Assembly: GCF_938028185.1 (NCBI RefSeq)
Contig: NZ_CALJAH010000300.1
Location: 1-6,859, forward strand
Reading direction: 5' to 3'
DNA: 6,859 nucleotides
Source of the DNA: an uncultured Cardiobacterium sp.
GTDB taxonomy: Bacteria > Pseudomonadota > Gammaproteobacteria > Cardiobacteriales > Cardiobacteriaceae
In this document: positions 1 to 4,906 of the stretch, one piece after another
Layout of the letters: every line of letters starts with the position of its first letter
Numbering within the stretch: the stretch's first letter is position 1
The notes under the pieces: model-generated
The model's input: the letters and a program-made list of their open reading frames with translations, nothing else
Told to the model about the DNA's origin: nothing
Database searches by the model: none
Program-made: the position numbers and the translations under genes

Positions 1-22
1 GAAAAAGGCGAATGCTTTTTTC
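1..22. terminator. A/T-flanked hairpin, probable intrinsic terminator of a gene upstream of the window
   Basis: Bases 1-9 (GAAAAAGGC) pair fully with 14-22 (GCTTTTTTC), allowing one G-T pair, around a GAAT loop. The A-run before the short GC core and the T-run after it give the usual form of a bidirectional Rho-independent terminator. The GC core is only about three pairs, so it would be weak. The gene it would serve lies outside the window, so its role is inferred. Confidence 0.45.
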
Positions 23-32
23 AAGGGAACCC

Positions 33-51
33 GGGGTGGGGGTAGCGATAT
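33..51 (+). repeat. Fragment (3' end) of the C/G-rich dispersed repeat
   Basis: The stretch GGGGTGGGGGTAGCGATAT closely matches the right-hand ends of the larger repeats at 321-380 and 4206-4275, where a G-rich run is followed by T(A/G)AGC(G/C)ATAT. No hairpin part is present here, so this is a truncated or decayed copy. Confidence 0.45.
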
Positions 52-96
52 TTATGCCGCATCAATGGTTAATTAAGTCATTCGCTATTCTTTCTC

Positions 97-116
97 AAAA
101 ATGGAATGCCATTTTT
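97..116. terminator. AT-rich perfect hairpin, terminator-like
   Basis: AAAAATGG (97-104) pairs perfectly with CCATTTTT (109-116) around an AATG loop, and ATTT follows. A-tract, short GC core and T-tract fit a bidirectional intrinsic terminator, although only three GC pairs support the stem. It stands about 75 bases after the hairpin at 1-22, so an upstream transcript could meet two stop signals in a row. Small inverted repeats also lie just downstream (CCAA-ATA-TTGG at 121-131 and GGTTT-A-AAACC at 130-140); I assign them no function. Confidence 0.35.
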
Positions 117-187
117 ATTTCCAAATATTGGTTTAAAACCACAAGCGGAGGGTTATAGAAACAGATGGTTTTGCATCAAATTGTTTT

Positions 188-242
188 ACCCCCACCCCAG
201 CCCTCCCCCGCTGCGGACGCTGGCGCGTCCTGCGGGGGAGGG
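188..242 (-). repeat. C/G-rich dispersed repeat, copy A, with long hairpin
   Basis: CCCTCCCCCGC (201-211) pairs perfectly with GCGGGGGAGGG (232-242). An inner stem GGACGC/GCGTCC (215-220/225-230) closes on a TGGC loop. Read on the opposite strand, the whole element lines up with copy B (321-380) and copy D (4206-4264): a G-rich arm, CCGCAGCGGGGGAGGG-like stem side, short variable loop, and CCCCCGCAGG-like stem side. Copy A is therefore inverted relative to the other two. No T-run follows the stem, so it is not a classical terminator. Confidence 0.7.
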
Positions 243-303
243 AGCGAATCGGCGCTTGCGATAGATTCCGTGCGGTCATGCGGCAATTATTCCTTCGCGA
301 TTT

Positions 304-320
304 CGTAGGTTGGGTTAGGC
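304..320 (+). repeat. Partial CGTAGGTTGGG-type repeat
   Basis: CGTAGGTTGGGTTAGGC looks like the left half of the widespread bacterial intergenic repeats that begin GTAGG(T/G)TGGG and normally close with the complementary arm. The arm is missing here because copy B of the C/G-rich repeat begins at once. A related intact hairpin sits at 6676-6698. This assignment is by resemblance from memory. Confidence 0.3.
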
Positions 321-453
321 ATTGAAATCCCCCACCCCCGCAGGGCAAAGCCCGCAGCGGGGGAGGGATGGGGAGGGGGTAAGCCATATCGCTCACCAAT
401 CACCACTTCATTTTTTACACTTATCGCTCGCGCCCATCCCCAGCCCTCCCCCG
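321..453 (+). repeat. C/G-rich dispersed repeat, copy B, plus trailing C-rich module
   Basis: The core (321-380) begins ATTGAAATCC. It forms a hairpin of CCCCCGC (335-341) with GCGGGGG (357-363), inner GGGC-AAA-GCCC (343-353), extended by CCC/GGG beyond an A-A mismatch, followed by a G-rich arm. After an AT-rich middle comes a C-rich module at 431-453 whose last 16 bases, CCCCAGCCCTCCCCCG, are identical to 195-210 in copy A. The order hairpin, AT-rich spacer, C-rich module is repeated at 4206-4367, so the larger unit of about 130-160 bases seems to be what was duplicated. No promoter is convincing in 1-489. Confidence 0.65.
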
Positions 454-489
454 TAGGAGGAACCCAAACACAAAACCCAAGGAACCCGC

Positions 490-957
490 ATGAAAAAAAA
501 CCTCACCCTCCTCGCGCTTGCCCTGCTACTCACCGCCTGCGGCGACGACACACCCAAAGCCCCCGCCGAACCCGTCGCCGCCATCCCGGCAGATGCGCGC
601 GACTACTTCAACCAGATGGGCGTGACCGACACCGGCGGCAGCAAAGGCCAGGTACAACGCAGCGACAGCGGCGAAGTCATCTGGTTTGACAGCGTGCGCA
701 CCACCCTCACCTACCTGCGCCTGCCGGAAACCGCCAACCAGCCGCTTGCCGCCTGGGTCAGCACCCACGACAGCCCGGCGCACTGGCTTGCCGTCAAAGA
801 CGCCTGGCTGGTACAAACCCCGCAAGCGCCGCAGCTCATTGGCAAAGACGACTACATCCCCTTCGCCGACCAGGCGAGCGCAGAAAAATTCGCGGGCGAA
901 CACCAGGGCAAAGTGCTGCGCGCGGGCGACATCAGCGAGCAGGATTTACAACTATGA
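490..957 (+). CDS. NosL-family lipoprotein (putative copper chaperone)
   Basis: A 155-residue lipoprotein precursor. Lys-Lys and a leucine-rich stretch lead to the lipobox LTAC, so Cys17 is the predicted lipidated residue. The following Gly-Asp does not look like an inner-membrane retention signal. The body follows the NosL pattern: MG at 43-44, KGQV at 52-55, WFDSVR at 65-70, YLRLPE at 75-80, and a closing segment PFAD...AEKFAGEHQGKV at 124-142. NosL proteins deliver Cu(I) for nitrous oxide reductase assembly. This one has no Cys other than Cys17 and no second Met (the family's later Met-Gly region reads LIG here), leaving Met43 and His93, 98 and 138 as possible ligands. No other nos gene is visible. 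AAGGA at 479-483 lies 6 nt before the ATG. The stronger-looking AGGAGG at 455-460 is too far away. Family assignment is by motif recall; the metal and partner are inferred. Confidence 0.8.
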   Translation: MKKNLTLLALALLLTACGDDTPKAPAEPVAAIPADARDYFNQMGVTDTGGSKGQVQRSDSGEVIWFDSVRTTLTYLRLPETANQPLAAWVSTHDSPAHWLAVKDAWLVQTPQAPQLIGKDDYIPFADQASAEKFAGEHQGKVLRAGDISEQDLQL

Positions 958-1460
958 ACCGCATGATCACGCTCAAACCTTACCATCCCGAACACTACCC
1001 CGCCCTCACAGCGTATCGGCTTGACGCCAGCCAACAGGCATTTACCGCCATGCCCGGCGAATGGCTGGACGGCAGCCGCACGCTTGACCGCGACAAACTG
1101 GCAATCACCATCTTTGCTGGCACGGAAATCGTCGGTTTTTTCATCCTCGACAGCGGCGCCGACCTGCGCGATTACAGCGACAATCCGCACGCCCTGCTGC
1201 TACGTTCCATGTCGATTGACCCGGCACAACAAGGCAAAGGCTACGCCCGCGCCGCACTGGACGCTGACCGTCTCTATCCGCTGCTGCGTGCGCATTTTCC
1301 GGGCTGCAACGAAATCGTCCTCGGCGTCCATCACGCCAACCATGCGGCCATTGCCCTCTACCAACGCTGCGGCTTCAGCGACAGCGGCCGTACCTATATG
1401 GGCATCAAAGGGTTGCAATACATCTACACCCGCCCAGTTACCAATATACATACAGGGTAG
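954..1460 (+). CDS. GNAT-family N-acetyltransferase
   Basis: A 168-residue cytoplasmic acetyltransferase that would transfer an acetyl group from acetyl-CoA to an unknown amine. Motif A is visible as RSMSIDPAQQGKGYA (84-98), with the acetyl-CoA pyrophosphate loop Q-Q-G-K-G-Y-A. The motif B region is GVHHANHAAIALYQRCGF (124-141), ending in the common LYQRxGF signature. The start overlaps the stop of the preceding lipoprotein gene as ATGA, and AGGA at 941-944 sits 9 nt upstream, so the two are probably translationally coupled. Met4 is a possible alternative start. The last five codons (Asn-Ile-His-Thr-Gly) and the TAG stop lie in the left arm of a perfect palindrome and are AT-rich, unlike the rest of the gene, so the C-terminus may have been set by the palindrome. 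The substrate cannot be predicted. Confidence 0.88.
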   Translation: MNRMITLKPYHPEHYPALTAYRLDASQQAFTAMPGEWLDGSRTLDRDKLAITIFAGTEIVGFFILDSGADLRDYSDNPHALLLRSMSIDPAQQGKGYARAALDADRLYPLLRAHFPGCNEIVLGVHHANHAAIALYQRCGFSDSGRTYMGIKGLQYIYTRPVTNIHTG

Positions 1461-1479
1461 TCGCTACCCTGTATGTATA
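1445..1479. repeat. Perfect 16-bp-stem palindrome overlapping the acetyltransferase stop codon
   Basis: TATACATACAGGGTAG (1445-1460) is the exact reverse complement of CTACCCTGTATGTATA (1464-1479), with a three-base TCG loop. The acetyltransferase TAG stop is 1458-1460 and the next ATG is 22 nt beyond the right arm. No T-run follows, so it is not a standard intrinsic terminator. It could be an mRNA-stabilising hairpin, an attenuating structure, or the operator of a dimeric repressor controlling the metal-transport genes downstream. The base composition differs sharply from the surrounding GC-rich coding DNA. Confidence 0.85.
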
Positions 1480-1500
1480 AATGCCAAACCACCGCCCGCC

Positions 1501-2073
1501 ATGAAATATCTGCTTCCCTTCTTAATCCTCTGCCCGGCGCTTGCCCTCGCCCACCCGCACCAATGGATAGACCTGCGCATCACCCCGCAGACCGACGCCA
1601 GCGGTGCGCTCATCGCCCTGCGCGAAAGCTGGGAATTTGACCCCTACAGTTCCGAAATCCTGCTAGAGCGCAACCAGGACGCCGCCCTGGCGCAGTTCAA
1701 AAAAGACATCGACCAGTTCTTTGCCGAACAGCACGGCTTCACCTACAGCCAGAAACTCGCCTTCGCCGCGCCGCGCGACACCGCCATTGACACCAGCGGC
1801 GGCATCCTGCGCTACCACTACACCCTGCCGCTCAAAACCCCGACGCGCGGCAAAATGACGTTCAAAATCTACGAGAACAGCTACTACATGGACGTCAGCT
1901 ACGCCCTCGACCAACCCAAACAATGGGATAACGGCTGCCGCCTCACCGTGCGCGAGGCGAACCCCACCGCCGAAGAAGAAGAGCTGGCCGCCAGCTTCGA
2001 CCAGAACGCGCAGGCGCCGACCGGCCTCGGAGCCGTCTTCGCGCAAACCTCGGAGCTGCAATGCGGCGCATGA
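1501..2073 (+). CDS. DUF1007-family periplasmic protein, partner of the NicO permease
   Basis: A 190-residue exported protein. Residues 1-17 form a clear signal peptide ending Ala-Leu-Ala, so cleavage should leave a mature N-terminus of His-Pro-His-Gln-Trp (from His18). That start, the following IDLRI strand and the WEFDPYSSEIL segment (44-54) match the DUF1007 family, often annotated as the periplasmic component of an uncharacterised transport system and frequently next to or fused with NicO/RcnA permeases. Remaining His residues are 78 and 106. Cys146 and Cys188 could form a disulfide in the periplasm. The reading frame stays open far upstream, but Met1 at 1501 is chosen because it places the signal peptide correctly; no good Shine-Dalgarno precedes it. 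The gene overlaps the permease start by 13 nt. Metal binding is inferred from the His residues and the context. Confidence 0.82.
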   Translation: MKYLLPFLILCPALALAHPHQWIDLRITPQTDASGALIALRESWEFDPYSSEILLERNQDAALAQFKKDIDQFFAEQHGFTYSQKLAFAAPRDTAIDTSGGILRYHYTLPLKTPTRGKMTFKIYENSYYMDVSYALDQPKQWDNGCRLTVREANPTAEEEELAASFDQNAQAPTGLGAVFAQTSELQCGA

Positions 2074-3074
2074 AATACCGCATCGCCCAACAGCCGCCGC
2101 CCGCAAGCGGCGCGCACAACGCTTCCCCCTTCCCCCTGTGGGAGTGGGATTCGCCCGCATACCCCGCTGCCGAACCGGCCGCCATCAAAACACGACCCCA
2201 CCGCCCGATTATCCGCCGCTACCTGCCCACCCTCATCCTCATTGCCCTGCTCGTCCTCGCCATTCTCTACGGACAACCGCTGCGTCTCGCCGCGCAACGT
2301 CTGCAAAACGGCTGGCAACGCGACCTCGCCGCGCAACTGCAAACCCTGCGCCAGCACGGCGACAGCGCCGCGACCTGGCTCGCCCTCTGCGGCCTCGGCT
2401 TCCTCTATGGCATCCTCCACGCCGCCGGCCCCGGCCACGGCAAAGCCATCATCGCCACCTTCACCCTGAGCCAGCCCGCCGCCCGTCGGCAAACCCTCGC
2501 CATCGCCATTGGCGGCGCGCTGCTGCAAGGTGTGAGCGCCATCCTCTGGGTGGCGCTGGCAATGGGACTGCTGCACCTGCTCATCGCTGACACCGTCAAT
2601 CATGCCCTGTGGCTGAACCGCCTCAACGCCCTGCTCGTCGCCGCCATCGGCGCCTACATCCTCTGGCGCCACCGCCCGCACCGCCACCACGCCCATTGCG
2701 CCTGCCACCCGCACGGCGCGCGCCCGCTGACACCGTGGGCGGCGATTATCGCCATCGGCATCCGCCCGTGCAGCGGCGCGGTCATGAGCCTTGCCGTCGC
2801 CTGGAGCTGGGGCATCGCCGCCGCCGGCATCGCCATGACCCTGACAATGGCTTGCGGCACCGCGCTGACCATTACCGCCATCGCCCTGCTCTGTCATCAC
2901 GGCAAACAGCACCTCGCCCGCCGCCTGCTGCGCGACGAAACCCGCTTCGCCCGGCTGACGCAAACGCTGGCGCTCGCCGGTGGCATCATCCTCATCACCC
3001 TCGCCGCGCTGCTTTGGCAAACAGACAACAGCGCCCTGCCCTCCCCCGCCAACCCTGTCGGACTACCCCGCTAA
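2061..3074 (+). CDS. NicO/RcnA-family nickel/cobalt transporter permease
   Basis: A 337-residue inner-membrane protein with about seven hydrophobic segments (first near 54-71, then about 106-119, 146-175, 188-202, 225-250, 251-275 and 300-320). The family signatures are plain: HAAGPGHGKAI at 120-130, GIRPCSGA at 233-240, and the later TMACGTALT segment. Between segments lies a His/Cys-rich loop (204-218, HRPHRHHAHCACHPH), a likely metal-binding stretch. The family moves Ni2+ or Co2+, as exporters (RcnA) or importers; direction cannot be told here. GGAG at 2052-2055 is 5 nt before the chosen ATG. A second in-frame ATG at 2070 overlaps the upstream stop as ATGA and is a possible start. Residues 9-45 are a proline-rich extension partly encoded by a REP-like sequence, and no later start codon occurs before the first membrane segment. 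Confidence 0.88.
   Translation: MRRMKYRIAQQPPPASGAHNASPFPLWEWDSPAYPAAEPAAIKTRPHRPIIRRYLPTLILIALLVLAILYGQPLRLAAQRLQNGWQRDLAAQLQTLRQHGDSAATWLALCGLGFLYGILHAAGPGHGKAIIATFTLSQPAARRQTLAIAIGGALLQGVSAILWVALAMGLLHLLIADTVNHALWLNRLNALLVAAIGAYILWRHRPHRHHAHCACHPHGARPLTPWAAIIAIGIRPCSGAVMSLAVAWSWGIAAAGIAMTLTMACGTALTITAIALLCHHGKQHLARRLLRDETRFARLTQTLALAGGIILITLAALLWQTDNSALPSPANPVGLPR
2134..2158 (+). repeat. REP-like sequence inside the 5' end of the permease gene
   Basis: CCCTGTGGGAGTGGGATTCG followed by CCCGC resembles the Pseudomonas-type REP consensus (CCTGTGGGAGCGGG...CCCGC), as I remember it. GTGGG (2144-2148) pairs with CCCGC (2154-2158), with one G-T pair, around ATTCG. It lies in frame within the coding region and encodes part of the proline-rich N-terminal extension. 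Only one copy is visible here. Confidence 0.45.
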
Positions 3075-3078
3075 CCAT

Positions 3079-3083
3079 AAGGA
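3079..3083 (+). promoter_or_regulatory. Ribosome binding site of serC
   Basis: AAGGA lies 9 nt before the serC ATG, within the 18-nt gap after the permease stop. It is among the clearest Shine-Dalgarno sequences of the window and fixes the serC start at 3093. Confidence 0.7.
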
Positions 3084-3092
3084 AAACCAACC

Positions 3093-4172
3093 ATGACCCA
3101 CCGCATCCACAACTTCTGCGCCGGCCCCTGCACCCTGCCGCTCGCCGTACTCGAAGAAGCGCGCGCCGAACTGACCGACTTTCAGGGCAGCGGCATGTCG
3201 GTGCTGGAAATCAGCCACCGCAGCGCCCGCTTTGAAGCCCTGCACGAAGAAACCCTCACCCTCGCGCAACGCCTCATCGGCGCGCCGGACGACTTCCAGC
3301 CGCTGCTCCTGCCCGGCGGCGCACACCAACAATTCGACATGATCCCGCTCAACCTGCTCGCTGACGGCGGCAGCGCCGCCTACATCAACAGCGGCGTCTG
3401 GGCGGACAAAGCCTTGCACGAAGCTGAGCGCGTCGGTGACGCGCGCGAAATCTGGAGCGGGCGCGACGGCGGCTACACCACCCTGCCGGACACGCTCCCC
3501 GCCCTGCCCGCCGACTGCCGCTACCTGTATCTCACCAGCAACGAAACCGTGAACGGCATCCAGTTCCGCCACTACCCGGCAAGTCCCGCGCCGCTGGTGA
3601 TTGACGCCTCCTCCGACTACTACACCCGCAGCGACATCCCGTGGGCGCGCAGCGCCATCGTCTATGGCGGCGTGCAGAAAAACCTCGCCCCGGCAGGCAT
3701 CGCCCTCGTCTTCGTCCGCCGCGACCTGCTCGAAGACCACCCGCGCGTGCCGCGCTTCCTCACCTACGCCGCGCACGCCGCCGCCAACAGCCTCTACAAC
3801 ACCCCGCCCACCTGGCAAATCTATATGCTGCACAAAGTGATGCAGTGGATTGAGCGCGAAGGCGGCATTGCCCACTTCGACCGCGCCAGCCAGGAAAAAT
3901 CGGCGCTGCTCTATGACTACCTCGACCAAAGCGACTACTACACGAACAGCATCGCGCCGCAATACCGCTCGCGCACCAACGTCGTCTTCCGCACCCGTAG
4001 CGACGCGCTCGACACCCGCTTCTGGCAGGAAGCCGAAAAAAATGGCCTCTCTGGTCTCAAAGGCCACAAAATCGTCGGCGGCCTGCGCGCCAGCCTCTAC
4101 AACGCGCTTGACATCCGCGCCGTGCGCGCGCTGATTGACTACATGGACGCCTTTGCGGCGGCAAACCGCTGA
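3093..4172 (+). CDS. serC: Phosphoserine aminotransferase
   Basis: A 359-residue PLP-dependent, cytosolic class V aminotransferase that converts 3-phosphohydroxypyruvate plus glutamate to phosphoserine; the enzyme also serves PLP biosynthesis in many proteobacteria. Length matches the family (E. coli about 362). Visible landmarks are NFCAGPCTLP (7-16), SHR (41-43, phosphate binding), Trp103 stacking on PLP, NET (150-152), the DASS segment (Asp171), the Schiff-base lysine Lys196 in GGVQKNLAPAG (192-202), NTPPT (236-240), and GHKIVGGLRAS (324-334) with the carboxylate-binding Arg332. Compared with the E. coli enzyme as I recall it, the GGGRGQF loop reads GGAHQQF (75-81) and the phosphate-binding His-Arg pair reads His325-Lys326. 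The fold and lysine are intact, so I expect activity. It sits 18 nt behind the permease gene and is probably co-transcribed, with no obvious functional link to it. Confidence 0.96.
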   Translation: MTHRIHNFCAGPCTLPLAVLEEARAELTDFQGSGMSVLEISHRSARFEALHEETLTLAQRLIGAPDDFQPLLLPGGAHQQFDMIPLNLLADGGSAAYINSGVWADKALHEAERVGDAREIWSGRDGGYTTLPDTLPALPADCRYLYLTSNETVNGIQFRHYPASPAPLVIDASSDYYTRSDIPWARSAIVYGGVQKNLAPAGIALVFVRRDLLEDHPRVPRFLTYAAHAAANSLYNTPPTWQIYMLHKVMQWIEREGGIAHFDRASQEKSALLYDYLDQSDYYTNSIAPQYRSRTNVVFRTRSDALDTRFWQEAEKNGLSGLKGHKIVGGLRASLYNALDIRAVRALIDYMDAFAAANR

Positions 4173-4205
4173 ATAATAGCGCCCTTCCCCTATGGTGTAT
4201 TGACA

Positions 4206-4275
4206 ATTGAATCCCCCTCCCCTGCAGGGCGAAGCCCGCAGCGGGGGAGGGGTGGGGAGGGGGTGAGCGATATGC
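4206..4275 (+). repeat. C/G-rich dispersed repeat, copy D
   Basis: Same orientation as copy B: it begins ATTGAATCCCC. A 12-bp stem (4214-4225 with 4241-4252, one G-T pair) encloses GGGC-GAA-GCCC (4227-4237), and the G-rich arm runs into TGAGCGATATG. The stretch GCCCGCAGCGGGGGAGGG is shared with copy B. It lies about 35 bases after the serC stop. Without a following T-run it is not an obvious terminator, though the long hairpin could protect the serC mRNA end. Confidence 0.7.
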
Positions 4276-4311
4276 TTGATGAGCCGAAATTCCAATTTTT
4301 CACATTTGCCG

Positions 4312-4368
4312 CCCTCACCCCAACCCCTCTCTCGCTTCGCGAGCTGTCCCAGTCCCATAGGGAGAAGG
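4312..4368 (+). repeat. C-rich dispersed repeat module with small hairpins
   Basis: CCCTCACCCCAACCCCTCTC followed by CTCGC-TTC-GCGAG (4331-4343) and TCCC-ATA-GGGA (4353-4363) matches a type of intergenic repeat seen in many proteobacterial genomes, often wrongly translated as LTPTPLxLRE-type small proteins. The outer arms (CCCTCTCTC and GGGAGAAGG) pair imperfectly. It occupies the same place after copy D as the C-rich module (431-453) does after copy B. Confidence 0.5.
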
Positions 4369-4411
4369 CTCGTTCGCCGAATTGTCAACACGCTCTAAAC
4401 CGAGAGACAAA

Positions 4412-4906
4412 ATGACCACCCTGCACATCACCCCCTGCGAACCCGCCGACTGCGACGCCATCGATCGCCTGACCGCCCGCGCCTACGCACCGGGCGGTTT
4501 TGCCGCAGACGACCCCTACTTCATTGAAATCCTGAACGTCGCCCAACGCGCGCAACAGGCGCTGGTACTCGTCGCGCGACAAAACGGCGTGCCGGTCGGC
4601 ACCCTCACCTGCGCCCTGCCCGGCAGCATCTGGCAAGAAATCGCCCGTGCCGATGAAGCCGAACTGCGCATCCTCGCCGTTACGCCGGAACAGCAGCGAC
4701 AGGGCATCGGCAGCGCCCTCATCCGTGCCAGCGCCGAATACGCCCGCCATGCCGGATGCACCGCCCTCGTCCTCTCCAGCGCCGCCTGGATGACCGCCGC
4801 GCACCGCCTCTACCAACGCCTCGGCTTCCGCCACACCCCGGAACGCGACTGGCAACCGCGCGCCGACGTTTACCTCGCCACCTACCGCCTGGAACTGAAC
4901 CCATGA
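4412..4906 (+). CDS. GNAT-family N-acetyltransferase
   Basis: A 164-residue cytoplasmic acetyl-CoA-dependent acyltransferase. Motif A is ELRILAVTPEQQRQGIGSAL (84-103), with the R-Q-G-I-G pyrophosphate-binding loop at 96-100. The final core part ends HRLYQRLGF (131-139), followed by a C-terminal strand. There is no sign of a second domain or export signal. It differs enough from the acetyltransferase at 954-1460 that a recent duplication is unlikely. The ATG at 4412 is preferred over an in-frame TTG at 4382, which lies in repeat-derived sequence; the ribosome site is weak (GAGAGA). The stop overlaps the pyrD start as ATGA, so the two are probably coupled. RimI-like or small-molecule roles are both possible and the substrate is unknown. 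Confidence 0.87.
   Translation: MTTLHITPCEPADCDAIDRLTARAYAPGGFAADDPYFIEILNVAQRAQQALVLVARQNGVPVGTLTCALPGSIWQEIARADEAELRILAVTPEQQRQGIGSALIRASAEYARHAGCTALVLSSAAWMTAAHRLYQRLGFRHTPERDWQPRADVYLATYRLELNP

Noticed and set aside
141..150. ACAAGCGGAG, one base from a Pasteurellaceae-type uptake signal core
   Set aside because: A single imperfect match with no other copies in the window. No neisserial DNA uptake sequence was found either; a near match at about 6045 is in coding sequence and imperfect.
128..158. TTGGTT with TTATAG as a promoter for the first gene run
   Set aside because: The spacing is 19 bases, both boxes are poor, and more than 300 bases of hairpin-forming repeats separate it from the first gene.
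133..399. A small minus-strand open frame of 88 codons in the first intergenic region
   Set aside because: It is made of repeat hairpin sequence (copies A and B), with no coding character.
1021..1500. Upstream extension of the DUF1007 reading frame
   Set aside because: It runs inside the acetyltransferase gene in another frame and would bury the signal peptide; the ATG at 1501 gives a proper exported precursor.
1899..3020. A 373-codon minus-strand open frame opposite the permease gene
   Set aside because: Composition is Gly/Ala/Glu-rich as expected for the reverse of GC-rich membrane-protein codons, with no motif. The + strand has clear NicO signatures.
4200..4228. TTGACA at 4200 as a -35 promoter box
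   Set aside because: At the right spacing there is only C/G-rich repeat DNA and no -10 box. The hexamer is better explained as part of the inverted repeat end.
3063..4391. A long open frame of 442 codons on the minus strand, antisense to serC
   Set aside because: It is the GC-rich shadow of serC. Its beginning is translated repeat sequence, it is low in complexity, and serC on the other strand is a certain gene.
4200..4415. A possible small protein of 71 codons across the repeat cluster after serC
   Set aside because: Its sequence is a translation of dispersed repeats (LTPTPLSLRE type), a well-known source of false genes, and no ribosome site precedes it.
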